The notes under the pieces are model-generated. The model was not told the origin of the DNA, searched no databases, and was given only the letters and a program-made list of their open reading frames with translations. From Glandiceps talaboti (taxonomy: Eukaryota; Hemichordata; Enteropneusta; Spengelidae): a stretch of DNA of 64,000 nucleotides. The position numbers and the translations under genes are program-made. Positions 42,601-57,400 of this stretch are shown piece after piece. Each line of letters starts with the position of its first letter. Within the stretch, counting starts at the first letter, position 1. The stretch is taken from contig NC_135549.1 of assembly GCF_964340395.1 (NCBI RefSeq), positions 18,366,342 to 18,430,341 of the forward strand, in the 5' to 3' direction.

Positions 42601-45600
42601 CTGTGATTCTGGGATCAAACTGTGCCAGGATAAGATGTGGCAAATTATCCAGTTTGTAATATGTACTGTGTTCATTGTGAATGTTACACAGGAGGCCTGT
42701 GACTATATAGGTATATCAAACAGTGTGCCTGGATAATAATTATGACAAATTATTACCCTAGTATGGGACATGCTGAATTTGCATAAATGTCACACAGTCC
42801 TAGTGCCTGTCTGGTATCTGTTGTGTAATTTGATAAATACGAACTATTAATAATATAAAGTATGCTCACATTGTAAAATCCCCTCGTATATTTTATTCAG
42901 AAGGCCCTGTTTATTTTCAATAACTTGGCTGCGTTAGTAAACTGTATAAATTTGGAAATCGAAGTGTGTCTGGGGGAAAAATGCAGTCAACTGTACATGT
43001 ATTTAGAATTGAGTGATGGATCTTGAATGTTATCTCAAATACTTATAAATATTGCCATTACGCAATTATGACAGCTGATAATATTCACCATCACAACTGA
43101 ATTGCTAACAAGTTGCAGTATTACTATTATACTACAATGGTCATTTGGTAGCAGGTGCATTGATTAGGTAAAAAATGTATGCATGGTTAATGTAATTCCA
43201 TTTCTTAAAAAGCAATTAATATGCAAAGCATTACTGCTTAGTACGAGGTAAAAATAAAAATATCGCCTATTTACAGTATGGTGTAATTGTTGGTATCATA
43301 TGTGTACATCATCATGTCACCTTGCTGAGCATATATTTTTGTCAGCGCATTTACTGACTATTGTCAAAGTAGTTGATTCAAAACCGCTTGCTAGTTCAAT
43401 ATTTTTAGGACCTTTTCTCTGTTCTTATCCGTACAGATTAGTTTAGTGTTGGGAGTTAAGCCCCCCCCCCCCCCCCCTCCCATAGTGGATGCGTATTTGT
43501 TGTTGTCAATCAAGTTTATTCCCAACAGTCTGTGCTTTGCGTCAATCTGATTAAAATCTGATGTAGTGCACTTGGCACCATTTCTTTATTTACCTGTGTC
43601 TTATTGTGTGTTCTTTTTTAATCCATGAGTGAGTGCCTTGTTCCTACATCTGACACAATTAATAACATTAGGAGTTCACATTCTGTACTTACGCGCAGCC
43701 AATCAGAATCCGTCTTACAGTATAGCACTCAAGGATTGAAATTGAAACAAAGAGAAACACCAAACGATAACAAAACATCGCTGTCTGTGCCCGAGAGGTT
43801 TTCAAACAGAGTGTTGCACGGTACTGTACCTGTATTAGGGAAGTTTTCAGCATAAGATACATTCTCGTTGGTTGAGTGGGTTACTGAACACTTATAATTT
43901 GAATGGGAACTCCTATGGTATTGTGTCAGATATAGGAGTATGGTGCTCACTTGGGAAACAAAAAAAAGAACAAACGATAAAAAAATGTAGGAAAACAGGT
44001 ATGAATAAAGAAATCACAAGTTGACTACATCAGATTTTAATCAGATTGTGCTGTGTGTCAGACTAGAGAAATATTGTGATCTCTACTGTGACAATAAGAG
44101 TCATGATTTAACAGGAATGGCATATCATGAACTGTTTTAAATCAAATGATGAAAATGCTTGACGTCGAGCTTACAGAAGAGTAGAAAAAAACTTGTAGTC
44201 AGCCCATGATGTCTCCAAAGCTAGTCACTGATCAGATCTAAAGTAGATGCCATAAGTTTCAAAACATATGAATTTATCATTGATCTATAGATGGGTTGTA
44301 AGTGACTATTCAAGTTATCCCTAGACACATTGTGAAAACTGAGAGGTAATAAATAATGGACATTGGCTATGGGATACATGTATTTAGTGTATTCAGTTAT
44401 CCAATCTGTATGCACGACCCTGGTCTTTCTATGCATTTATTCTTTCCCAAATGTCATTCTTGTCTTTCTCAAAATCTATCGCATGCACAATTTATAATTG
44501 TAAGATTATAATGTAAGCTGCAGGATGTGAATAACTTTTGACATGGCTTGCACTCTTGCACATTGGTTATGAATACACATAATCTATCAACCAACCAACA
44601 ACTGACCCCAACTAAATTGCAAAGCATTGAAGAGATGGTATTGTTTGTGTGACAACAGAAATGTCTATTAAAAAAACTGGGATGAAATAGTCCATTAAAT
44701 ATGTTGCCAGTAGTATAAATTGTAATGTTTCTAAACTGTTCGGAATTGAAATAAGTTATAATTTGACATAATTGACAAGTTAAATAAAAATATTGTCTAA
44801 ATCTGATGTCAAGTTTCGATTCTTTTTCGTTGCTGCTGTAAAATCATAACTATATCATTCATTGTCAGACCAGTTTCTTATATTGAATCAAAAGTTATAA
44901 ATTGTAAGTAGGCATTATCTTAAAAAGTGGAAACCTTTCAGACTATGATTTAAGTTCCATAAGATTTAATGATGTTGTACAGACATAGTTGTGTCATCTG
45001 AAAATTGTTATGTACAAAAAAACGTTGAGTGTGTTCATTTTACAGTCATCATGTATCAGTCAGCCAGAACTAACTACTACTTGCATATATGATGGATACA
45101 AGTGATTTTGATTAATTATTTCCTGCTTGCCTTGCAGTAAGTATGTCTGCTACCCTGGAATCCATGTTATTGTGTTCTACGAGATGGGGAAAAAATGACA
45201 TGCATGGGTTCTAGGTTTTGAATGTAAAGAGTGTTGCATACAGTCAGAAAAATTTTAATTTCTGTTTTCATCTGTTATGTGAGGATATTAAAGTGGCCAT
45301 ATGGATGAGGATTTGATATCTGTTTTGGATTTTTAACAATTTTATCATGACTTCCTACTTGAAAAATCTATGTAAAACAACATATGCTAAGTCCTTGTTT
45401 GTAACTCAATGAATTGCAAAAGCATAATAGATTTGTAAAATGTACACGTGCAATAACAAACTTTTTAAACATTTTTTTTTTATAGCTTTTTGCAATTTAT
45501 TGAGTTACAAACACAGACTCGGTCAATATTGTTTCACATTGATTTTTCAAGTAGGAAGCCATGATAAAATTATTCTATAAACTGAAAATCCCAAAAAATA

Positions 45601-48600
45601 CCAAATCCTCATCCATATGACCACTTTAAAACATGCAATAACACTATGAATATATAAAAATAATTGTTACATCCAAAAAAGTAAAATTTTAGGATTTCAA
45701 CAGGATGGTAGTTATCATCTTCTTGATGATGATCGGTGAATATTCAAATAAACGAATGAAGGGTTTTCATCCTGTTTTGCTCACCAAAACAGGATGTAGT
45801 TATTTTTGTACAAACAAATACCCCTCCCTGGTAGACTCTCTCACAGTCCCGGGAGCGCTGCTAGCAGAAAGTGGCTGTTTTGTATGTACCGATATTTACT
45901 GCATACTTGTATTCTATCTAATATCCTTGTATTGTGCACCCTCATTGACTACATGGGACTATAGCCATTCCTAATTGATGTGTTTTTGTGACCCGCCATG
46001 TTACTGCGATGTTCCCAAGGCTGTGAGAGAGTCTGCCTACCCTAGTAAGAGATGTTCCTGATGCTGTGAGAGCATCTACCCTACCTGGTAGAGAGGCATT
46101 CCCAAGGCTGTGAGAGAGTCTACCCTACGTGGTAGAGAATCATTCCCAAGGCTGTGAGAGAGTCTACCCTCCTTGGTAGAGAGAGAATTAATTAATCAGA
46201 GTTTACATGCTTGCTGGCTATTTTTCTTTTGTTTCAACGTTTATGTCTATTTCTGACATCATGACCATTATTACAAAATGTCTCATTACATTTACTTATC
46301 ATCCTTGTTTGCTCGTAGAGAGAAAACAGACATTCTTAGCACAAGTAGAGACATCTGACATGTTTTTTTTTTTTTTTAAAGTAGGTTCTTTGTGGACAAA
46401 AATACATTTTCCCCATCTAAGATGAAAACACACATACTGTTTTGACGTCATTAGTATTGAAATTACATCCACAGACATGCATATTGATTTTGATAAGATG
46501 CCTGAAAGGGTAAAACAGTAAAAGCGGAGTACTGAACCATACTAAGAGGCCTTGTTTGTCTTGCCTGTTATGGTCTGTTTTTTACATTATTGATGAAATT
46601 GAATGGAAAGTAGAGGTCTTACATATCATTAGAAATATATGACTTTATAGATGAAGAGTGTGACAAACATCTCATGAACAGCTGCCACGTTTCCATGCAA
46701 TCCAGGGTTGTATCTTCATCCCAGGCTCGCTAATTCTTTTTAGCTTGGCCATGTTCTCAGCAGTCAGTATTGAAAACCAATAGTTAATTTGACGATAACA
46801 TTTTTGTTTATGTACAGTTTGTGTTATTTTTATCAGTGTAGACTAGATTAAATATAGGCCGTCAATACCCTTACACATCAAGATACATCACTAGGAGACT
46901 GTTTGTGTCACTTGGGTTGCTATGGGTGTGTCACGCGGGTTGCTATGGGTCAGTGCAACGAGACTAATGAGAAAGTCTGAAAAAGGCATCTAAGTACAGA
47001 GTAATGTTTCAATCTGTTCAGACATATTACTAGCCATGATTTCAATTATTGACAGTTGTGAGGAGAAATAGAGTAAGGAGTATTGTTTGGGGGGTCAGAA
47101 GAGGTCACATAGCTCTCATGATCAATATTTGGACTGAAAGGAAAGGAAGGGGGTTTACTCAAAGTTTGTGTACATTCACAGAAGTACTATGAAGCTTGTG
47201 ATATTATTGGAAAGACATTTCTTTTTTCGTAAGTGGAATTTCAAAAACACAATATTTTAGGTAGTAATACTAAGTTGGAGATGAAATTTTTCACATATGA
47301 GTGTGTATATATATATGCATGTGCCCTTAGAAATATGATATCAGGTATAAACTATAATTTGCAGTTACCATTACCAGAGTGTTACAATGTCTGTGAATTT
47401 TCAATAATATCACCTGTCTGTTAATGTTATTGTAATTTAGCATGGAACAATGATTCTATAGACACAGACTTAATTCTTGTTGCATCCGCGTATTAAATGA
47501 TAGAGTAAATGTATTGGCTGTTACTAGTACAGTTAGATAATGTCGTTCCTGTGGGAACAAGTGCTGCCATGAAATATTTACCTCCCACGACACATTAATC
47601 ATGTTAATGATTGGCATTTGAATGGTAGCAACCCAGAGTACTAATGGTCCCTAGTAGTCACACTCAGACTTCCATCAAAAGAACCAGACGTATCGATTTA
47701 TCTCAAATGTGATGCGAGGCGTTCTTTGGATGCAAAACCTGCTCTCTGAACAAGTGAACATAATAATTGTAATATTTCCTGATGTCAGATTTTAGCTTTT
47801 AATCATACACTGAAATCGTTTTTTTTTTTTAAATATTGTTGGCACTGCTATATGATTCAAAATATGGAGGTAGACTTTGAAAGCAACTGTGGATTTTATG
47901 TGTTCAAAATGTCTGTTGTTGTTATTTGGAGCATGAGAAACTGAAAATGTCTTGAATGCAGAGGACAATTTCATTCTATCAGAAACTCGTCAAAATAATG
48001 TATTAAAACATCCACTATGCCATTTTCACAAATATAAAGACTTCCTCGATAAAGGTCACAACCCTTTGTGAATTTTTCAATTAATATCAGTCTGTAATAT
48101 CTCTCTGTGTGCACACAATTCTGTGAAAAATATGTACCATTTCCCCTATTGGTACAAAACAAGTTGAAGTTCTGCTTTCACATCTGCAGACAGTACAGAT
48201 AAATTATATTAATACTGGCACTGTTTAAATTGTCACTTGCATGATAGTATTATGTTTTATCTCTTGTATCAAATGTGTATTTTCTAGCCATCAAACAAAT
48301 TGAAGAGACAGCAAAAGGTTTCAGTACTTACATCCTAGAACCCCCTGGCAACTATGTGATGTTTCAATCATAGTGTCAAAAAAGACTATGGATTCCAGAA
48401 TACTGGTTGTACATGGTTTATTAATAGCCGGCAGTACAGCATTTTGACCATCATGTGGTGTTGTATGCAGATCATCTCTGTATTTTTTCTCTGACGTATA
48501 TTTTTAAATCTTGCAAGTTGTTATGTACGGACCGTTGAGACGTGTATTGTGCAATGGTCTTTCAACAATAAATTATCAACATTATTATTATTAATTATAG

Positions 48601-51600
48601 TTCATACTTCAATTTTTAGTAAATTTTATGTTTTTGACCTTTTGAAATGACCTACTAGATGAAGCCGTTGTCAAGGTAGCTATAGTTTATATATGCTTTG
48701 AAACAGTAGCCCAAAACTGTGTCAGATTACAGTATTTTGAGTAAATATGCCAAAGATGAATTAACATGTAATTTAAATTTTGAAAATTGACAGGAGATTT
48801 ATGAATGGTATTGTCATAGAAATGACGACGAAGTGTTCTCAATACTCAATTTGTAATTTTAAACTACTGAATATATGCAGTCTTTATGCCACATTGCCAA
48901 TTTAGGATAACACATCTATTAATTTGCTGTCCTTCAGGTAAGGGAAGTAAAGGTGACTTCATTATACACTTCATATGTCGTGACTATCAGCAGGCCCTGT
49001 TCCATTTTTTTGCATGAATGAATTCACTTCCTCATATTATTGCCAGGGGGGTGGGTGATTATAATGGAAGGACTTTTTCTACCATCATCAGATCAACGTC
49101 ATGTTCTTACTTCGTGATAGTGAATCTCACTTTCATGACCTTTTCAAAGAATTAAGATCATACCAAAATACAGGAATTAATAGGACTGTGCTCCAGATTT
49201 GGTATTTTCCCATATTGGTGGAGATTTTATCAGAATGGAATTTTTTTTTAGACATAATGTAATTTGGTGATCAGATTTTGATAGATTAGTCAGTGCGTAT
49301 AATATGTATTCCTTTCTAGCTTGGAATTCATGCTGTTCTCTTCTCTTGTACATTGTGTGTTGAAATGCAATCATTGCCCTGTAGACTGAAGTGAGTAGTA
49401 CAGATTCCAGGCTAGTTGTCTCAATCATTTTGATTAGGTTAACCAAAGTCATTTGCATTTTACCTGCGAGCTGAGAGTTGCACTCACTATCGAAAGATCT
49501 CACTCCTACATGCAAAATTGATAGCATCTTGTCACAACCCTCTGGTAGACAGCGCTTCACATTCTCACAGTAGTGTCAAGCCTTTTGTGTACCTTCATCA
49601 CTAGCCTTGAAACTTGTCAACTGGACATTCATGAGGTGGACTGGCTCAAAAGAAGCCTAGATAGCCAAGTCTCTGGGATATTCTACATGTGAACAGGACG
49701 TGTGCATACATGCATGTGTATGTGCAAAGGATCATCATAATTTCGTACTGTCTTTGATGTGTACTTTTCGTACCTGGTGAAATGAACAATTCAATTGAAT
49801 CTGTGCATCTTTTTCTGAAATTATTTGTGATATATATGTGGTGTTTCGTACAACGCAGTGCGTACTCCATGAATATTTCATGACATATGCAGTCTACAAG
49901 TAGATACATTTTTAGTGTTTTAGTTATAAGAATATGTATGGTCAAGTGTATATATATATATGCATCTAGCAACATGTAATGCTACTGGTAACCTGGAAAC
50001 ATTAAATGACATGTATTTGCAGTATGGTCATATTCTTGTGTGTTGTAAAGTAGGAATGCCAGCTCCACTAGTACTACAAGATTAGCAGTTGTTATTTGGT
50101 TCATGCCTAGAATACTAAAACAGCTATCCATCACACTCTGTGTGTGTGAGGGCTGCATCCCACGCCACTGACTATAGCTCTGCTGCGTTGCAGCCAGCAG
50201 TTGTCTAGCTGTGCCAATTCTGAACTGCTAATCATAAAATATGACCTGGAATTGTCATTATCTTTCATGTCGTAAATCCGTCACCAACTGTGACATTGAT
50301 GTTGTTCAATTTATGGAAAATACAAAGTAGGATTTTTTTTTTTTTACTGCCTTATATTTTATTGACCAGAATAGTATTCATTTTCACATTTGTTGAACTA
50401 TAAATCTTAGTGTTTCAATCAACTTGTACCAAATTGAACAGAAGCGGTGTTTTTGCTTACAATTTTGATCCGATGGTATCAGAGGGTCGGAAGCTGGTAA
50501 AACTTACGATTGTCACATAACGGCTCACAATTTAGGTTGGGAGTCCCATTCATTAAAATACCCGAAGGCGAACTGTACCATAGATGAAAGCACTAGGTTG
50601 TTTCTTTTTTGTCATTGATCAGCTATTTAGGCATTTTTTCGTAATATTTCTTTTTGTAATTATTATGTTCACAAACATACACAAATGACAGCAATAATTT
50701 ACAGTACAGGATGTACAGCGGCAATACGGTGAATACTAATTATTTCTACCCTCTCATGTCGGTGCCAATTTTTAAAACTATTGTCATGTTCATTTGCTTT
50801 AATCCTATGCGCTTATTGCGGCTGCAATGGATTGTATGCTCTGCAGGGAGTTGAGGAAGTATAAAGGGCCGTTATGCCGCTATAGATCGGAGCCAGGGTA
50901 ATAAATGTAAAAGCGCTTTGAGCACAGAGTGGGAAAACGCTATATAAAAACTAACATCATTATTACTATTATTTTCAATTTTATTACAGACACAACCTGG
51001 TGAACATATTATTGAGCAAGGAGATGATGGAGACAATTTTTATGTTGTTGATCAGTGAGTAAAACTTTATTTAGCTACATATTTTATTAAACTCTAAAAG
51101 CTTGTATTTTGTAGCTGCTATACTAGCTATAACTGGAGTATTTTTTTTTTTTTTTGATCAGGGAACTGACAAATTTTTTCACTGAGATTGTTTAAATACA
51201 AATGATTGAAAATTGTGCATGTTACTTAGAAGTTAGAGGTCTATAGTACATGAACAGATGAAATCATAATTGCGTTGAGAGCGCTGATTTTAGGGTACGA
51301 ACGCAAAAATCAATTTGATTGGATTTTTTTTACCATATTATGTGTGTAGCTACACATGCATTTACCCCCCCCGTTTTTTTTTTCAATCCCATGTAGGGTG
51401 TATAGCATTATGAGTATTACTATAACTTATAAGTAATTATGTCTAACAAAACAGTTTCACAAAACATGTTCCACTCGCAGCTATTGCAGCTTTGTGGATG
51501 TTTGATTAAGTTTAGAATTCATATTAAATGTCTAAATTGCCGTGAATGTACAAAGAGTGTTGTAGACACTGTTGAAATGAATTCAGATGATTTAATGAAA

Positions 51601-54435
51601 AACTATTAGTCTGGTAGAGTGATAAATGTGATTCAATAAACCATTTGTAGAGTCTGGAGTCAACTTTACATTGTTGGCCATAATTCCATTAGGAAGACAG
51701 CTTGTGTATGCCATTCCTTGGTAGTTATGGAAACTTACCGTTAGTATTACCAATGGATAGCCCCCAGAAATGAAAATCGGTGGTTTCCCAGTGTCATTTA
51801 TGGTTATATTACATTGGACACTTGATATTTAATTTTCTGTACGTGAGATCAATAGTGGTTATTGTTGTAGTGATATTGGTAATGAGAGACATTTCAACTG
51901 TATTATAGTTGTATGGAAGTCATAAATGACTGACATGCTAGATCAGATGTAAATCATTGAAATTCATTAATTTTTCCATTTTGAGCAAAATACGATGATT
52001 AGATATGTTGGTCACAGAGTTGACACAAACCATGACAGGATTTGAATAGAGTTTTTTTGTATCATCATTCATCTGTCAAAGCTTTATACCTTATTCTATT
52101 CAACAGTTAACCACAAATGAGGTGTTATATAATAGTATGGTGTAATATCACCCCTGAAATCTCCCTTTGTTGTGGTCAGAATATGTTTTAATTGGAGATA
52201 TTAGCTAAAGCTAGGGATGTCAGCCATTATGCTATCAATAACTCTCACTAGTAGTATACAGAAAATGTATTGTGTTTGTGTTCATTGTATGGTAATATAT
52301 AGTATGACCTACTTTTAATTGGTAGTACCATGTATGTAAATTATAATATCACTCAGACTGTGACCAAATTATACCCCAGCATTTGATGTAGAACTGTTCT
52401 TCATTAAATTGATAATATATGTTAATTGACATTGTTTTGTTTTTTTCCCATGTCTAGGGGTGTTTACCAAATTCATGTAAATAACAAGAATGTTGGTGCG
52501 TATGACAATCAAGGAAGTTTTGGTGAACTAGCACTTATGTACAATACACCTAGGGCAGCTACCATTATTTCTAGCTCAGAGGGTGTCATATGGGCACTTG
52601 TAAGTATACACACAGTCTTTTAAATTAACAATTCCTGTTCTGTTTTTTTACAGTCAGCAGGTTCACCACGTGTACATATCTCTTCTCATTTGCATTGTAG
52701 TGTTTCAAAGTGTGGTTCATATTATATTTTCACTGATATTTGGTAATATCAAAGTTTTGAGCCATTTTTGTTCTCATTCTACAAAAGCGATTTTACTTTT
52801 TATGGGTCTGTTTTGTACCCCTTAATACGAATATTTGTGACTAAAAAATTTAAAAAAATGTCAAATTGAGAGATGGAAGAAATTTCACGATGGCACTAAA
52901 ATAAAGTAAAATGTCAACAAATGAACTATTTTGTCCTCATTACATACTGACTTTGTATTCATAGCACTATGTACTGATTTGAAATCAATTGAGCTGTCTG
53001 AAACATTTCATTTTAGTCAATTTAATTAGTGGGGTGGGGGTGGGGGTGAGGGTGGGGTCAAAGGTCCAACTGAAAGAATTTATTTTTGTTATCCTACATT
53101 GAACTATTGATCTCACCACCTATTCTATCAAACAATGAAAAAGGAGAGTAAAAGTCTTCAAACTTGTCAGTTTCAACAATTCACTGACATTAAAAAAACA
53201 ATCAAAAAATGTTTGAGATTTTTCTGAAGAAAATGTTGACGATACCCTTGTCTTCAGACCTTAACATGTTACAAGCTATTGGTGGCAATGGTGTCCAGGT
53301 GTTTATCTCATCAAAATAAACTATCCTTGGAATTTGGCTGAAGTGTGATGATATGTAAATATTTTGTGCATCTACGACTCGGCGTACACAACATTAATTT
53401 TTTCTTGATATATTACAAAAAAAAACAACATTCCCTCGGAAGTGAAGTTGAGAGTAATGTTTACTGATTATATTCCAACAGGACCGATCATCATTTAGGA
53501 GAATTGTATTGAAGAACGCTGCCAGAAAGAGAAAGGTGTATGAAAATCTACTGGAAAGTGTTCCAATGCTAGCTTCATTAACCGTAAGTTGATATTATCT
53601 CAATCTGTGATGTTGTTGAATAAAAGTGTGGTACTAAAAAGTTGATGTAATCAAGAGGTGAAATTCTACCTGAATGATGTCCCCAGTACTCTATAGCTTC
53701 ATTAGCTGTGTTAACTTTAAATATATCTTGAGTGTAAAAATCCGCTGGCAAGTGTGCTAATTCTCACTACATTAAACTGTCTTTACTCAATGTATAATGT
53801 ATCTGGCGTTGAAAATCTGCTAGAAAAGTGTGCTAATTGTCGTTGCATTACATGTGAGTCAACATGATGTAATCTTAGACTAGTCTAGAGTTTTGGACTC
53901 CATTCTGTCACTAAGTGCCATCTCTAGAGCTTAAACAAATACTCTGTTGAATTTGTTAGGATATGAAATTTGAATGTCAACATTTCAGATGACACATTAC
54001 ACAATTTAGTAAATTAGTATTGATTGTTGGTTGAAAGGTGTGTGTCTAAGTCAGAACCTGTGTAATGCAAATTGTCTATTGAAGCTTGTATATTACCTTT
54101 ATGAAATCTACATTTTAGAATTTATTGTAGGTCTAAATTTAGCTTCCTTCTAACTTCTAAGGCAAAAGATATATGACTTTCTGTAAGTACTTCCTTGGAA
54201 TGACTACAGGACAGCTAGAAAAACGCAAAGTGTGACTTGATGGGGGATCTGAGGGGAATTTGTACAGTCTTCAAACTGTTACACATGTCATGATACCTGA
54301 AGAGCAAGCTAAAAAGATACCGAGTGTCTGTCCGTCTATCTATCAATCTGTCGTCTGTCTGTATCATCTCCAGAATCCCTTATTAGTTTGAAGTGAAATT
54401 AGATATAGAGATTCTGTTAGCTAATGTGGAGAACT

Positions 54436-54470
<35 letters not shown>

Positions 54471-57400
54471 TTTGTTTGTTTGTTTGTGTGTTTGTTTGTT
54501 TGTTGAATACTACAGAAATGATGAAATGCAAGTCACCATGTACTGAGTCAATGGTGCGGATATTGTTATTGTTGGCTGAATCCGAGAATGAAGAGAGCTT
54601 TCAACCATTCATATCATGCCTATCAAGTATGAAATTGGTAACAGAATAACCAATAGATGCTATTTTGTATGACACTAAAATATTTGCAGCACTGCTAATA
54701 TAAATGTAAACCATTCTGATTGACATATTTTTGAAAATAGATTACATAATGTTGTTGGTAACTGGACTGAATTACATGCCATTGTACAATAGTCATAACT
54801 GATCTATTACATGTTTTAATTTACAGATGTACGAGAGAATGAATTTGGCAGATGCCCTTGTCAGAAGGACTTACAATGCAGGCGATCAGATCATCCGACA
54901 GGTAAAAAGATATTCTAACCCTATAGTCTTATTTCTTTCACATACTTTCCCCACCAAGGTTGTTGGCCTGTACAGCCAGGCAGCCCACAAAATGTGATTA
55001 GCAGAGAAGTCTGAAAAATGTCTTGATGCACTGCTATTGAAATGAAATAGCTTGTATGGCTTATACCTGTCTGGCCATGTAATTTTGTCTGATACACGAG
55101 ATCCCACCCACCCAGTCCCTGGAAAAAAAAATATATGGGAAGGATGGGGCAGAAGAACAGGTAGTTTCAAATACACATTAAAAGATATCTATGCTTCAAA
55201 TAGTGCAATTAAACTGTAGTTCACTTCAGAAGAATAATGGATGCTTAGTGGTTGCCAAGTACTGCAAGGAGAGGAATATTATGACCAATGTGTATATATA
55301 ATATAATCAGCAATACTTGTGTATTGGTGTATAGCGCCCTCTATGTTCAATTTTGCCACAACTTGATATTGTCATCCAAGTGTGTTACAGCATGATCTGT
55401 AACCTCTTCTTGCAGGTTTGTGATACAATAACATGACACCTGCAGGTTAAATGTAGTATCCTCTTTCATTTATTTATACTAAACACCTGCCTCTGTCATA
55501 TGGTCCCATTGAGTTTGACATCCATTTGAAAGTACAGTAAGGGGGAAAGAATAGGTGACTCAGATACAGGATTTCATAAATTATTTATTTTATTTTGATT
55601 ACATCTTAGGCCTAAAAAAAAAAATTGTTTGGTTCTGGTTACCCGACCCCACCTAGTTTCTCATGCTGACCCTAAACTTTTTTTTACATATTCAAGAGAG
55701 AGAGAGAGAAAATTGTGAAGTCTCACAAAAAATAATGGATGAGGAAACTGACATCAACTTAAAAAGACAATATAAAACTGTTCTTTAAATCTGTAATGGC
55801 TGTACATCTGATGAGAGGAAACCAATAACACAGAGACCATATTAAAAACAACGGAAAACATAACTACCTGAACTAGACACTCACATATGAAAAAAAAAAT
55901 ACAAAATACAAAATCTACCTACACCCACCTTTTCTGAAATTGAGCTAATCAGAACCACACAATTTTTTTTTCTGTTAAACCTTGCCAGTCATGACTATCA
56001 ATAGTGTTTATTTTCTGTTTATTTATGTATTTTTTTTTTACCTTATAATAATATCTGATGCAACATTGCATTACATGATAGGCATCGTTTCAGACGTGTT
56101 GACGTTTCGCATTTGTAAAATTTTGTACTAAGAAGTGTAAAGTTAGACACTGCATAATTGCTGCCAGTTTGATTTGATGTTGTTTAGTATTCATAGCAGC
56201 GTACAAGTGAGAGTTTTCTACATTAGTTATCCAGGCACCTGCATTTCTCACAACTGAAACATGTCAAGGCTGAGTGGATTAAATCATGATCATTGTAATT
56301 GTCATTATAATCATCACCAAGTCAAAGGTTACATGTATATGCATAAATAGATAACACTATTCAGATGCGAAATGTCCCATCTGTCTCTGCACTTGATACT
56401 TATAATCATGCGGCGTAAGTTATAACATAAGAGTTATACACAAGAAATGACTGCTTAATATACATTATATGTAGTTTGGTAAAAAAAAAATCCTGTTTCT
56501 TTAATTAATGCATAATTTCGAAGATCTGGTTTTGAGATAAAAAATATTATTAGTTGACTGATTTAAGATCAGCTGTTATGGGAAATCTTCTTGTCACTTT
56601 CTTGAAAAGGGAGTGATGGTAGTTATGATTTCGGCAATGAATTGTACAGTCAAGCTAGGACTTGGATTGGTTCATACATATTATAATCATGTCAAGACAT
56701 GAACCACCCTTCCCAATATATATCTGTTTTGCATGGGGCAAAAGAGGCTGCCACCAGACACAAGCAAACTTACACAGATACACAAAGGAAGACGGTGATT
56801 AGTTTCTTTTAGTGTTTTTAATCTCATTTTATGTGTGTGTTTTTATAGGGTGATGAAGGAGATGGCTTTTACTTTGTGGAGTCAGGTGTTGTTAGGATTG
56901 CAATGAAAAGTCAGGTGAGTGTCAGGTCACACCGAACTACAATTATAGTGCTGTGTGTGTTTGTGTGTGCAACAAAAGAACAAAATGCTTACTTGAAGTT
57001 AAAGTGCCTGTCAAAAGGAATAGACAATATTTGCAGTATTTCATTATTTCAGCTTCTTTTCCATTTAATACAATAAAAGCATGATGTAGAGCGATGCAAA
57101 TGTCAACTTTATCATTTTATTCAAGATGACATTCAGAAAAAAAGCAACTTAATCTTACTCCAGATGAGAAGGGTAATTTCACAGGCAGAGGTGTATGTTG
57201 CAAATTGAAGTATCTAAGTATGTCTCGGTATCTCTAAATGCCAGGGGTTGTGTTGCTGCCCTTTTATAGTACATGTGTATGGGTATATTTCTGTAAAAAA
57301 AAATAATTCCTTACCTATTGTTAGTGCCTGCGTTGGCATGATAGCACTTGTTTGTGTTGAGTTGGATGAAAGGTTTCGGTGGAGGGTTGGCATAGGGGTT

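Larger units (their letters stand above)
41448..50989 (+). other. PRKAR2: intron 5 (9.54 kb, phase 0)
   Basis: GTAAGA...ACAG. Contains a ~90-bp tandem array, R2 copy 2, a 44-bp tandem array, a perfect 12-bp hairpin, a minus-strand open frame at 49177-49575 and a retroposon-like tail at its 3' end. Confidence 0.9.

Noticed and set aside
43625-43855. 76-codon Ser/Thr-rich frame
   Set aside because: No domain, no splice sites in phase with exons 5 and 6.
42376-46188. Regular repeats that might suggest a CRISPR array
   Set aside because: Contiguous tandem units without unique spacers, in an animal intron.
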